Assembly (NCBI RefSeq): GCF_009380155.1
Contig: NZ_WHUV01000005.1
Coordinates: 1 to 64,000 of the forward strand
DNA length: 64,000 bases
Direction of reading: 5' to 3'
Origin: Pseudomonas piscis
GTDB lineage: Bacteria; Pseudomonadota; Gammaproteobacteria; Pseudomonadales; Pseudomonadaceae
How positions within the stretch are numbered: position 1 is the stretch's first letter; each line of letters opens with the position of its first letter. The position numbers and the translations under genes were made by a program. Under the pieces are notes generated by a model. That model was given only the letters and a program-made list of their open reading frames with translations, was not told the origin of the DNA and ran no database searches. Shown here in pieces: positions 25,143-34,469 of the stretch.

Positions 25143-26989
25143 TTACCCGCGTGACTTGCTACTCCAGCGTGCCCGATACCTGCGGGGCGCGCAGGAGGGT
25201 TCCGATTGCCAGCCCGCCTCTGGATCAGCATCCGCGGCGGCAGCTGCCTGGTCTTGGTCATGAGGCTCGCGCAAGCGCCAGCGATTGATCGCCTCTCGTT
25301 CATGAAACAACTGGCGATAGCGCCCTGGTACAGCCATCAGTTGTCCATGGCTGCCACGCTGGACCAAGCGTCCCTGGTCCAGCAACAGGATCTGCCCGGC
25401 AGCGGGCGCAAGGGTCGGTTTATGAGTCACCAGCACCACCGTGTGCTTGCGCGCCAGTTGTAGCAGGCAATGATTGACTCGGGCCTCGCTGATGGCATCC
25501 AGGGCCGCCGTAGGCTCATCCAGCAGGATCAACGACGCGTCCTTGAGCAGCACCCGGGCCAGGGCCAGGCATTGCCGCTCACCGCCAGACAGGCTGACCC
25601 CGCCTTCGCCGACAAGCGTCTGCCAGCGTTCGGGCAAACGTTGAGCAACACGGTCGAGGCCGACACTCCGAGCCACCGCCATCAACTGCTCGTGACTCGC
25701 ATCGGGACGCCCCACGCACAAGTTCTCCAGCAGACTCGCTGCCAGGGGCGGACAATCCTGGAACATCAGGGCAATAGCCGCATCGCGATGGGATGCCGAT
25801 ACCTGTCGCAGATCGACGCCCCCCAGCAGGATCGCGCCACCGCTGACATCACTGAAGCGCGCCAACAGGCGTAGCAGGCTCGACTTGCCGGAGCCCGAAG
25901 CGCCCACCACCAGGTTCAGCGAGCCCGGTTCCAACTCGAAATCGATGTCCTGCAACAGGGCCCTGCCCTGGCGTACCAGACTGGCATTGCGCACCACCAC
26001 TCGCCGGCCATCGGGCTCGACGGGCTGCACAGGTTCGGCAAGAGCCGGCAGGCTCAGCAACTCACGCACCTGCTCCATGGCGTGGCGGGTCTGGCGCAAG
26101 GTGGTTCCCAGATTGACCAGGGTACTCAACGGCTCCACCAGGCAGGTCGCAAGCACCGCCAGCGCCAGGTATTGGGCCGCTCCAAGGCTCCCCCCAGCAC
26201 AGCGTAGAGCCCGCACAAGAGGACCGCGCTGTAGCCCATCTGGAGTGTCACCGCCAACCCCAGGGCAGCGGGAAAGGTACGCCAATGGACTCGGCGTTGC
26301 GCGGCACACTGCTCTTGCAATGCCTCACCCAGCAAATTGAAGCCTTCGCCATTACGCCCGCTGGCTCGCAGCAGCGGCTGCTGCCGGAGAAACTCCAGAA
26401 CACGTGCAGCGGCTTCGTTGGCCGAAGCCTCGCTGAGTACCTCGGCCTCCCCTCCCCAGCGCACGCCCCAGTGATAGAGCAGCAATAACAGCGGCATGCT
26501 GGCCAAGGCTGCCAGTGCCATCGAGTGGTCATAGAAAAACAGCGCCACCAGCAGGGCCAACGGCGTCAGCAATGCGTTGGCCATGGGTTGCAGCAGATGC
26601 GCCGGGGCACTCATGACTTGCAATACCGTGTGCGTCACCAGGCGATTGAGCTGAGCGCCACGGCGCTCGACGTACCACTCCAGGGGCAAGCGCGCCAGTT
26701 GCTGGCCAATGCGCAGGTTCAACGCCTGCGCGGCGCAAGCTCCCGCACGATATCCGGCGAGCTGCGCCTGCCTGCGCAGCCACAGGCAGAACACGGCAAG
26801 GCCGGCCAGCCCCGCGGTCCAGGCGAGGGTCGCATGGCCCACCGGGCCGCTGAACAAACTGGACAAGGCCATTGGAAACAAGGCCAGCGCGCAGCCCTGG
26901 GCCAGGGCACTGATCGCCATGCGCAGCAGGGTCCGACGCAGGATCCGGGCCTCCCGGGGCTGCAAGCTGTGCAACAAGGCTGCGATCAT
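25143..26989 (-). pseudogene. ABC exporter-type fusion (PchI/YbtQ-like), frameshifted
   Basis: Two overlapping minus-strand frames together encode one membrane-ATPase fusion of about 615 residues. The first frame (from ATG 26,989) gives the transmembrane half and runs to ...LLCGLYAVLGGALE; the natural continuation GAAQYLALAVLATCLVEPLSTLVNLG is in the next frame. The break is at a run of six C (26,190-26,195, G on the coding strand); one added base would restore YAVLGGSLGAAQYLA. The ATPase half keeps Walker A GASGSGKSS, signature LSGGERQ and Walker B LILLDEPT. It starts inside the stop codon of its partner gene at 26,986 (ATGA). Relatives (PchH/I, YbtP/Q, IrtA/B) work as heterodimers in siderophore transport, so loss of this half would disable the pair. 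A sequencing error or slippage-restored gene is possible. Confidence 0.8.
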
Positions 26990-28731
26990 GACCGGTCCTC
27001 CATCGCGGGCCAGGCGCACAACTGTTCCGCCGCCCACATCCCGGCGTAGACCCCACGCTGCTCCAGCAAGTCTTGATGGCGACCGTACTCCACCAGGCGA
27101 CCGGCCTGCAGCACCGCGATCCGGTCAGCATCCTGGATGCTGCTCAGACGATGGGCGATGACCAGTACCGTACGTCCCCGGGCCAGGCGCGAAAGCGCCT
27201 GCTGGATCGCAGCCTCGGACTCTGGATCGCTGGCGGCGGTGGCCTCGTCCAATACCAGGATCGGTGCCTCGCTGAGCATGGCGCGGGCTATCCCCAGACG
27301 CTGCACCTCTCCACCGGACAACTGCAGGTCGTTGCCCAGCAGGGTGTCGTACCCCTCAGGCAAGGCGCGGATGCAGTCATGTATCTGCGCCGCCCGCGCT
27401 GCTTGCTCCACCTCTTCCAGGCTCGCCTGCGGCCGAGCCAGGCGCAGGTTGTCCAGGACACTCGCGCGCAGCAGTTGCACGTCCTGGAACACGAAGGCCA
27501 CCTGGCGATGCAGGTTGCTGTCGACGATGTGCCGCAGGTCGACTCCCCCAATACGGATAGCGCCGCCCGTGACATCGGCAAAACGCAACAACAAGCTGGC
27601 CAGCGTGGATTTTCCGGCACCAGAATCACCCACCAGCGCGGTAAGCGTGCCAGGCTGCAGGCGCAGGTCGATCCCCTGCAATACCCGGGATCCATCGGGA
27701 TAGCTGAAACTCACATTGTCGAACGTCACCACTGCGCCCTGAGGCTGCAGGGAAATGATTGGAGGCGCCAGCACCGGCGCCTTGAGCACGGCGCAGATCC
27801 GTTCGGCTGCCTCACGCCCCTGCCCCCAGGCATCCATGCCATGCCCCAGTACAGCGACCGGCGCTGCCAGGGCCGGCCCCAGCAGGGCAAATGGCAGCAA
27901 CTGCGCCGCAGACAAGATCCCCAGGGCAACCAGCGGCACTCCAGCCACCAATACCAATGCCAGCATGAGCAATGGCGACAGCAGCACTTCCACACTGGCG
28001 CCCAGGCCTGCCCAGCGTTCGACCCAGTGGGAGAACAGCCCGGCAAAGCGTTGCACGCATCTGGAGAAATCGTTCTGCACCCGCTCCACCTTGCCGAAGG
28101 ATTTGACCATGGCAATGCTCTGCACGAAGTTCAGGGTCGCCGTCGACAAGTCACCGAACGCGGCGCCTATCACTTGTCGCTCCTGACGATAGCCAGGGCT
28201 GCGCAGCACCCGCAGACGCCACAGGGCCAGCAGCGGCGGCAGTATCACCACCAGGGTCATGGGCAGGCTCACCGTCAACAGATAAACCAGGCTGGCCAGT
28301 GGCACCACCACTGCCGCCACCAGGTTATTGGGCATGTGGGCCACCAGTTGATGCAGCGCACCAACGTCATCGAGCAGCGTTCGTTCCGCGGTTTGCCGCT
28401 GCCGGCCAAACCAGGCCAGCGGTACTTGTGCCAGATGCGCAGCAATGCGTTGCCGCAGTACTCGTTGCAGATCGGAGTCCGCCAAGTGCGTGATCTGCAA
28501 TGCCGCCAGCAGCCCCAGCAAGCGCAGCAGCAAGGCCCCGCCACCAGCCAACAGCCAAAGAGAGGCCTGCGATGCAGCCAGCCGGCCATCCAGCAGCAAC
28601 GGAGCCAACTCCGCCACCGCAACGAAAGGCAAGACCCCTGCCAATGCTGCGACCGCCTGCAATGCCATCGCCGCCAATAACCGTCCACGCACGATCATCA
28701 ACAACTCAGCGAGCCCGTGCCGCTCGGTCAT
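26986..28731 (-). CDS. ABC transporter membrane-ATPase fusion (PchH/YbtP-like)
   Basis: This 581-residue type IV ABC half-transporter has six membrane helices at about residues 10-310, then a nucleotide-binding domain with Walker A GDSGAGKST, Q-loop FVFQDVQLL, signature LSGGEVQR, Walker B ILVLDEAT and switch His (VIAHRLSS). The start MTERHGLAEL at 28,731 begins the recognisable protein; the frame extends upstream without homology. Together with the next gene it forms the heterodimer typical of siderophore loci such as pchHI in pyochelin clusters or ybtPQ in yersiniabactin clusters. The gene is divergent from a PchR-like regulator gene. The neighbourhood indicates uptake or release of a pyochelin-like siderophore. 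Confidence 0.85.
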   Translation of the reverse strand: MTERHGLAELLMIVRGRLLAAMALQAVAALAGVLPFVAVAELAPLLLDGRLAASQASLWLLAGGGALLLRLLGLLAALQITHLADSDLQRVLRQRIAAHLAQVPLAWFGRQRQTAERTLLDDVGALHQLVAHMPNNLVAAVVVPLASLVYLLTVSLPMTLVVILPPLLALWRLRVLRSPGYRQERQVIGAAFGDLSTATLNFVQSIAMVKSFGKVERVQNDFSRCVQRFAGLFSHWVERWAGLGASVEVLLSPLLMLALVLVAGVPLVALGILSAAQLLPFALLGPALAAPVAVLGHGMDAWGQGREAAERICAVLKAPVLAPPIISLQPQGAVVTFDNVSFSYPDGSRVLQGIDLRLQPGTLTALVGDSGAGKSTLASLLLRFADVTGGAIRIGGVDLRHIVDSNLHRQVAFVFQDVQLLRASVLDNLRLARPQASLEEVEQAARAAQIHDCIRALPEGYDTLLGNDLQLSGGEVQRLGIARAMLSEAPILVLDEATAASDPESEAAIQQALSRLARGRTVLVIAHRLSSIQDADRIAVLQAGRLVEYGRHQDLLEQRGVYAGMWAAEQLCAWPAMEDRS

Positions 28732-29107
28732 GGCCGCAGCGCCCCGTAAAGGGCTTGGGCAACGGCACGCCACACCTTGATCCCTACCGTGGATTGGGCT
28801 GTCGATCGGGTCCGAGCGACGGCGAGCGGTATGCTCACCGACGTGCCGGATGCTTGAGCGCGGGACTCCTGTGCCATAGGGGATTTCATCCATGAAAAAT
28901 GAGAGAAATCATTAACGAGCAAATTCCAGGCACCGGCAACGTTGAGTGCTTTCGTTTATGCGGCTTTTTCTTTTGATCAGCAGCCGATCGACACTCGATG
29001 CCCGTCGCGGGTCAAGAAGCCGCGACAAAAGAAAATCGTTCTTAATTACAGCATTGCCTTTTCCTGCTAGCGTATGCGCCCTTGTCCAGGCCTACAGGAA
29101 GTTCGCC
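28732..29107. other. divergent regulatory region of the siderophore locus
   Basis: This gap separates the ABC pair (minus) from the PchR-like gene (plus). At 28,895-28,916 lies AATGAGAGAAATCATTAAC, which resembles a Fur site but with widened half-site spacing. TTTTCTTTTG (28,966-28,975) and CAAAAGAAAA (29,026-29,035) form a perfect 10-bp inverted repeat 50 bases apart, possibly paired regulator sites or a stem. No gene is supported. Confidence 0.5.
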
Positions 29108-30007
29108 ATGCACAATCCTCCTACGAAACCTTCCCGTACCACCGATTTCACCCTGAGTTTCCCCAATATGCAGGGCGGGACAGAAAGCGCCTCGGTACCG
29201 GAATTCACCTTGTCCGCCGGCACCATATTGATGGACGGCCAGACCCGGATGCAGGAATCGCTCTGGCAGGGCCTGAAGATCATCCTGGTGCTCAGTGGCC
29301 AGCTCAATTGCCGGGTCGAAGGCCAGCCGGAGGTGGAGATCCGCGGCCCGACCCTGTGCGCCGTGGCCAACCAGGGCGAGCACTGCGGCGACCACCTGTT
29401 CGCCAGGGGTGTGCCGGTGCGCTACACCACGGTGCAGCTGGACTTCCCCTCGATCCGCAACGTCGGCCTGGAGCCGGAGCGCCTGCTGGACCAGCGTGGC
29501 GGCGGGCCTATGCTGTTCTGCCAACCGGCCAGCAAACCCCTGCTGGCCCTGGCGCAGCAGATCGTCACCTGCCCGTTGCAAGGCCCCACCCGCTCCTTCT
29601 ACTTGGGCGGCAAGGCCCTGGAACTGACCGCCCTGGGGGTCGAGGGCATCCTCGCCCATGCCGAATCCCGACCATTGCAGGACAGCCCCTGCAACTCGGC
29701 GGACATCGAGCGTATCCACGCCGCCCGCGACCTGCTGCTCAATTCGTTGCCGGCCTCGCCCTCGCTCTCCGAGCTGTCGCGCCAGGTTGGCCTCAACCCG
29801 CGCAAACTCACCGCCGGCTTTCGCCAGGTGTTCGGCACCAGCGTCTACGCCTACCTGCAGGAGCAGCGCCTGGGCGAGGCTTATCGCTTGCTGGCCAGCG
29901 GCGAGACCAACGTGTCCAGCGCCGCCTACCGGGTCGGCTACAGCCCCGCGCATTTCTCCACGGCGTTTCGCAAGCGCTTCGGGGTTTCCCCCAAATCCCT
30001 GCGCTGA
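29108..30007 (+). CDS. AraC-family regulator, PchR-like
   Basis: This 299-residue regulator is strongly reminiscent of PchR, the pyochelin-responsive activator. The N-terminal sensor contains LILVLSGQ-type text (KIILVLSGQLNCRVEGQPEVEIRGPTLCAVANQGEH) and QIVTCPLQGPTRSFYLGGKALELTALG. The C-terminal double helix-turn-helix has NPRKLTAGFRQVFGTSVYAYLQEQRLGEAYRLLA and VSSAAYRVGYSPAHFSTAFRKRFGVSPKSLR. In PchR systems the siderophore-iron complex is the co-inducer. Start ATG 29,108 has an AGGAAG site. It lies between the ABC pair and the receptor operon and probably activates both. I recognise the family, but sequence alone does not tell which enantiomer or analogue it senses. Confidence 0.85.
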   Translation: MHNPPTKPSRTTDFTLSFPNMQGGTESASVPEFTLSAGTILMDGQTRMQESLWQGLKIILVLSGQLNCRVEGQPEVEIRGPTLCAVANQGEHCGDHLFARGVPVRYTTVQLDFPSIRNVGLEPERLLDQRGGGPMLFCQPASKPLLALAQQIVTCPLQGPTRSFYLGGKALELTALGVEGILAHAESRPLQDSPCNSADIERIHAARDLLLNSLPASPSLSELSRQVGLNPRKLTAGFRQVFGTSVYAYLQEQRLGEAYRLLASGETNVSSAAYRVGYSPAHFSTAFRKRFGVSPKSLR

Positions 30008-30181
30008 CTGTCGCGCCCGCTACACCGGGCGCCCAGTGCTGAACATCGCCTGATCCTCGTCCCCACTCGTCGTTAGTGCCCGCGGGTTTGCACCGGCCCC
30101 ATCCCGGCTGTGCCAACGGGTACCGCAAACGAAAGAAAAGATCGCTGCAGCCAAAGTTTTAGCCACCAGGCAACGTTCACT

Positions 30182-30206
30182 AATGAGATACGTTTGCATT
30201 CTCATT
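30182..30206. promoter_or_regulatory. candidate Fur/iron-regulatory site before the receptor operon
   Basis: AATGAGA (30,182-30,188) and TCTCATT (30,200-30,206) form an inverted repeat. Its right arm read in reverse (AAATGAGAATGCAAA) matches a Fur half-site. It is 24-48 bases upstream of the receptor start and thus well placed for iron repression. Confidence 0.45.
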
Positions 30207-30229
30207 TAATCCCCATCACGGAGTTAAGC

Positions 30230-32461
30230 ATGGGTACCCGCGTTGCGCACCGAAATACCCCAGGTTGGCCAGTCGAGCATGTGGTCGCGCGCCCCCCGTC
30301 CAGCCGCGGTTCGCTGTCCTGCCTGGTCCACGGCGTGGCCCTGGGTCTGTCGCTGACCCAGGCCGCTAGCGCCCTGGCGGCAACCGCCGACCAGGAGCAA
30401 GACCAGCCCCTGGTCCTGGACACCAGCGTGATCAGCGCCAACGCCATCGACTCGCCCACCGGCCAGCAAAGTGGCTACGTGGCCAAGCGCAGTCTCAGCG
30501 GGACCAAGACCGACGCCACGCTCAGTGAAATCCCCCAGGCGATCTCCGTGGTCACCCGCGACCAGATGGACGCCCTGAAAGTGCAATCGGTGAACGAGGC
30601 CCTGCGCTATACCGCCGGGGTCCAGGCCAACACCATCGCCGCCAGCCAGCGCTTCGACACCATTTCGATCCGTGGTTTCGACGTCACTACCGGCATGCTC
30701 CGCGATGGCCTCAAGGGCAACACCGCCCAGGCCTGGCCCAAGGTGGAAGCCTATGGCCTGGAGCGTATCGACGTGCTCAAGGGCCCGGCGTCGGTGCTGT
30801 TCGGCCAGAACTCTCCCGGCGGCGTGGTCAACCAGGTCAGCAAGCGGCCCCTGGACACCCCTTTCCACGAGGTGGAGATCCAGGGCGGCAGCTTCGGCCG
30901 GGCCCAGGGCCAGTTCGATTTCAGTGGCCCCCTGGACGACCAGGGCCAGTTCCTCTATCGCCTGGTCGGCCTGCAACGGGACAGCGGCACCCAGTTCGAC
31001 CATATCCCCGACGACAAGCAGTTCATCGCGCCATCGTTCACCTGGAAACCCAACGAGGACACCAGCCTGACCCTGCTGGCCGACTACACCAAGGACAGCT
31101 TCGGCGCCCCGCGGGTATTCCTGCCAAGTCAGGGCACGCTGCTGGGCAACCCCAAAGGCAAGGTCAAGCGCAACGTGTTCCTCGACGAGCCGGGGCTGGA
31201 CAACGGCCGCAACCAGTACAGCCTCGGCTACCTGCTGGAACACCGCTTCAACGACGTCTGGAGCCTGAACTCCAGCGCCCGTTATGGCCACGTCAACCTG
31301 CTGACCAACACCGTCAGCGGCAGATTCCTCGCCTCCGACCTGCGCACCCTGAAACGCGACGCCTATCGCTTTCGCATCGTTGGCGACACTTACTCGCTGG
31401 ATAACAACGTCCAGGCCCGCTGGAACCTGAGCAGCACGCAGATGGTCTCGCTGCTGGGGCTGGACTACCGGCGCACCCGCGAGGACTACCATCTGCTGGG
31501 CGGCACGGCATCGCCCATCGATATCTATCGCCCGGTGCACGGCGGAGTTTTCTCGCCGGATAAGCCGTTCGCCAACACCATGCAGCGCGCCGATCAGGTC
31601 GGGGTCTATGCCCAGCAGCAATTCACCTTCGACGATCACTGGGTAGTCACCGTCGGCGGCCGCCAGGATCGCTCCAACGCCCGTACCGACGACCGCCTGA
31701 GAAACACCGGCAACAAGCAGAAGGACGAAAAGTTCACCTACCGTACCGGCCTGGTGTACCTGGCGGACAACGGCCTGGCGCCCTACATCAGCTACTCCAC
31801 CTCGTTCGACCCGGTGTTGGGCACCAACTTCTACGGCGCGCCGTACAAACCCACCAGCGCCAAGCAGTCTGAGGTGGGGATCAAGTACCAACCGCCGGGC
31901 ATCGACAGCTACATCACCCTGGCGCTGTTCGACCTGACCCAGGAGAACGTCCTGACCGCCGATCCCGCCCAGTCCTTGAACAAGCTGCAGACCGGCGAGA
32001 TCAACGTCCGCGGCGTCGAGTTGGAAGGCAAGGCCAGCCTGGCCCAGGGCCTGGACCTGCTGGCGGCGCTGACCTGGAACGACGCCGAGGTGAGCAAGAG
32101 CAACAACCCGCTGGAAAAGGGCAAGCGGCCCACCGACACTCCGGAAAAGATGGCCTCGCTGTGGGCCGACTACAGCCTGCCCGACGGGCCGCTGGGGGGC
32201 CTGGGGTTCGGCGCCGGGGTGCGCTACATCGGCAGCACCAAGGGCGACCCCGCCAACACCCTCAACGTGCCCTCCTACACCCTGCTCGATGCCGAGGTGC
32301 ACTACGACTTCGACAAACTGGTCCCGGCGGCCAAGGGCCTGCGCCTGGCGGTCAATGCCAACAACCTCACCGACAAGCACTACTACGAAAGCTGTTCGGT
32401 GAGCAGTTGCAGTGCCGGTTACGACCGCAGTCTCATCGCCAGCCTGCGCTACCGCTGGTAG
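30230..32461 (+). CDS. TonB-dependent siderophore receptor (FetA/FhuA-type)
   Basis: This 743-residue receptor has a long signal region (cleavage near ALAAT, about residue 46), a TonB-box region (QPLVLDTSVISA), a plug (TLSEIPQAISVVTRDQMDALKVQSVNEALRYTAGVQ through LKGPASVLFGQNSPGGVVNQVSKRP) and a barrel ending LRYRW. A cysteine pair near the C-terminus (ESCSVSSCSAGYDRS) is like that of FhuA/FoxA-type hydroxamate receptors, the group to which the enantio-pyochelin receptor FetA belongs. There is no STN domain, so control is by the AraC regulator rather than by sigma signalling. It heads a tight operon with the four following genes. The ligand is inferred from the PchR-like neighbour. Confidence 0.88.
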   Translation: MGTRVAHRNTPGWPVEHVVARPPSSRGSLSCLVHGVALGLSLTQAASALAATADQEQDQPLVLDTSVISANAIDSPTGQQSGYVAKRSLSGTKTDATLSEIPQAISVVTRDQMDALKVQSVNEALRYTAGVQANTIAASQRFDTISIRGFDVTTGMLRDGLKGNTAQAWPKVEAYGLERIDVLKGPASVLFGQNSPGGVVNQVSKRPLDTPFHEVEIQGGSFGRAQGQFDFSGPLDDQGQFLYRLVGLQRDSGTQFDHIPDDKQFIAPSFTWKPNEDTSLTLLADYTKDSFGAPRVFLPSQGTLLGNPKGKVKRNVFLDEPGLDNGRNQYSLGYLLEHRFNDVWSLNSSARYGHVNLLTNTVSGRFLASDLRTLKRDAYRFRIVGDTYSLDNNVQARWNLSSTQMVSLLGLDYRRTREDYHLLGGTASPIDIYRPVHGGVFSPDKPFANTMQRADQVGVYAQQQFTFDDHWVVTVGGRQDRSNARTDDRLRNTGNKQKDEKFTYRTGLVYLADNGLAPYISYSTSFDPVLGTNFYGAPYKPTSAKQSEVGIKYQPPGIDSYITLALFDLTQENVLTADPAQSLNKLQTGEINVRGVELEGKASLAQGLDLLAALTWNDAEVSKSNNPLEKGKRPTDTPEKMASLWADYSLPDGPLGGLGFGAGVRYIGSTKGDPANTLNVPSYTLLDAEVHYDFDKLVPAAKGLRLAVNANNLTDKHYYESCSVSSCSAGYDRSLIASLRYRW

Positions 32462-32467
32462 GCCGGC

Positions 32468-33349
32468 ATGCTGCGGCTACGTGAAATCTGGCTCGGGGTC
32501 CATCGCTGGCTGGCCCTGGTCCTGGGTTTGTTCCTGGCGCTCCTGGGGCTCAGCGGTGCGCTGCTGGAGCTCAAGGGGCCGATCCTGCGCTGGGAGGTCG
32601 GCGGGCAGATGCTACAGCTGGCTCCCGGCGAACACGGCACCCTGCTGGAACAGAGCGCCTGGATCAGCGCTGCGTCCAACGCCTACCCACAGTTGCACAA
32701 GGTGTTCGGTGCCGCTGCGCCGCGCCAGGGCTTTCTCGAATCGGACAACGCCATCGTCTTCGGTGCCCTCGAAGATCGTCCTGGCACCGGCATCGCCATG
32801 ATCGATCCCTACAGCGCCGAGCCCCGGGGGTTCTTCGTGTTCGAGGACCTGTGGCTGGCGCGGCTGGTGGCCTTGCACCGCAGCCTGCTGTTGCCGCCGG
32901 CCTGGGGTTCGCTCCTGGTGCTGGCCTGCGGCCTGGCGCTGCTGGCCTCACTAGGTAGCGGCCTGTACCTGTGGTGGCCGGGACGGCGCAGCTGGTGGAA
33001 GGCCGCCAGCCTGCGTCCCGGCAGCCGCGGCACCCGGCGCCTGCGCGAGTGGCATAACGTCGCCGCGGCCTGGCTATGCCTGCCCCTGGCGCTGATCGCC
33101 GGCAGCGGCGCCTGGCTGGCACAACCGCAGTGGTTCGCCTGGCTGACCGGGCAACCCCTGGCGCTCAAGCCGCTGTTCTCCGCCGCCCACGGCCAGCTGC
33201 TGCTGGGCGCTCCCGGTGCCTGGCTGGCTTTTGCCTGTGGCCTGGCGCTGCCCCTGCTGTACATCACCGGCCTGCTGTTGTGGTGGCGCAAGCGCGCCGC
33301 TCGCCGGGCCGTCCCATCGTTCAAGGAAATAACCCATGACACACCGTGA
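32468..33349 (+). CDS. PepSY-associated membrane protein
   Basis: This 293-residue inner-membrane protein has a helix at about residues 9-30 (VHRWLALVLGLFLALLGLSGALL, with the H-R-W motif of PepSY_TM proteins) and a periplasmic domain at about 35-130. Further helices include LLVLACGLALLASLGSGLYLWWPGRRSWWK and a final pair. Conserved histidines (HR, LHRSLL, EWHN) are typical of this family, which includes proteins thought to reduce ferric siderophores in the periplasm. Position between receptor and binding-protein genes fits a role in iron release or transport; FetB-like is a possible label. It overlaps the next gene by 14 bases. The activity is inferred. Confidence 0.8.
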   Translation: MLRLREIWLGVHRWLALVLGLFLALLGLSGALLELKGPILRWEVGGQMLQLAPGEHGTLLEQSAWISAASNAYPQLHKVFGAAAPRQGFLESDNAIVFGALEDRPGTGIAMIDPYSAEPRGFFVFEDLWLARLVALHRSLLLPPAWGSLLVLACGLALLASLGSGLYLWWPGRRSWWKAASLRPGSRGTRRLREWHNVAAAWLCLPLALIAGSGAWLAQPQWFAWLTGQPLALKPLFSAAHGQLLLGAPGAWLAFACGLALPLLYITGLLLWWRKRAARRAVPSFKEITHDTP

Positions 33350-34469
33350 TCTGTTGCACCGGGCCCGCCGTGGGCTCCTGTTGGGCCTGTTGCCGCTGGG
33401 GCTGCTGTGCAGCGCCGCGGCCAGCGCCGCGACCCTCACCGACCTGGCCGGGCGCCAGGTCCAGGTACCGGACAAGGTCGAACGCATCCTGCTCGGCGAA
33501 GGCCGGATGATCTATTCGCTGTCGCTGCTGGAGGGCAAGCATCCATTCGCCCGGGTCGCCGGTTGGCAGGGAGATTTTCGCGGCCTCGACGTGCAAGGCT
33601 ACGGCGCCTTCCACCGGGCCTTCCCGGAAGCCGAGAAGATACCGCTGGTGGGAGGAACCTCCGCCGATACCTTCAGCGTCGAGAAGGCCCTGGCCGTGCA
33701 TCCGGACCTGGCGATCATGGCCCTGAGCGGCGGCCATGGGCCGAGCCCCGACAGCGAGGCAGTCAAGCAACTGCAAGCGGCCGGGGTGGCGGTGATCTTC
33801 GTCGACTTCAGCGACCATCCGCTGAGCAACACCGTGCCCAGCATGCGCCTCTTGGGCCAGGCCCTCGGACGTGAACAGCAGGCCCAGGCATTCATCGACT
33901 TCTACCAGCGCTCCCTGGCCCGGGTCACCGACACCCTGGCCCAGGCCGGCCAGCTCGAGCAGCCGACGATCTTCATCGACATGCTCGCCGGCCTCCAGGA
34001 CTGCTGCGGCTCGCCGGGCACCGGCAACTTCGGCGAGATGATCAAGCTGGCCGGCGGTCGCAATATCGCCGACGGCCGTATCCCCGGGCCCATTGGCACC
34101 CTGAACGTGGAATACATCCTCTCCAGCGATCCGGATGTGTACGTGGCCACCGGGGTCTTCGCCGCGGGCCAGGGTGGCGTCACCCTGGGCTACTCGGCCA
34201 CCCTGCAACAGGCCCACGACAGCCTGCGCCAGGCCGCCCAGCGCCCGCCACTGAACGAACTGCGAGCGGTACGCCAGGGCAACGTGCATGGCCTGTGGCA
34301 TATCTTCTATGACTCGCCCGAGCACCTGGTGGCGGTCCAGGCCCTGGCCAAGTGGCTGCATCCGCAGCTGTTCAGGGACCTGGATCCGGACCAGACCCGC
34401 CGCGAGCTGTACCAGCGGTTCATGCCGATCCCCGCCAGCGGCGTGTTCGCCACGAGCCTGGCGCCATGA
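33336..34469 (+). CDS. periplasmic iron-siderophore binding protein
   Basis: This 377-residue class III substrate-binding protein has a signal peptide (GLLLGLLPLGLLCSAAASAATLTD, cleavage after ASA). It has the FepB/BtuF-type sequence TLTDLAGRQVQVPDKVERILLGEGRMIYSLSLLEG, then PDLAIMAL, and FIDMLAGLQDCCGSPGTGNFGEMIKLAGGRNIAD in the second lobe. It would pass the ferric complex from the receptor to the FecCD permease. It overlaps the PepSY gene upstream and the permease gene downstream (ATGA), so translation is coupled throughout. It is likely the FetC equivalent of the enantio-pyochelin uptake operon. Confidence 0.87.
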   Translation: MTHRDLLHRARRGLLLGLLPLGLLCSAAASAATLTDLAGRQVQVPDKVERILLGEGRMIYSLSLLEGKHPFARVAGWQGDFRGLDVQGYGAFHRAFPEAEKIPLVGGTSADTFSVEKALAVHPDLAIMALSGGHGPSPDSEAVKQLQAAGVAVIFVDFSDHPLSNTVPSMRLLGQALGREQQAQAFIDFYQRSLARVTDTLAQAGQLEQPTIFIDMLAGLQDCCGSPGTGNFGEMIKLAGGRNIADGRIPGPIGTLNVEYILSSDPDVYVATGVFAAGQGGVTLGYSATLQQAHDSLRQAAQRPPLNELRAVRQGNVHGLWHIFYDSPEHLVAVQALAKWLHPQLFRDLDPDQTRRELYQRFMPIPASGVFATSLAP

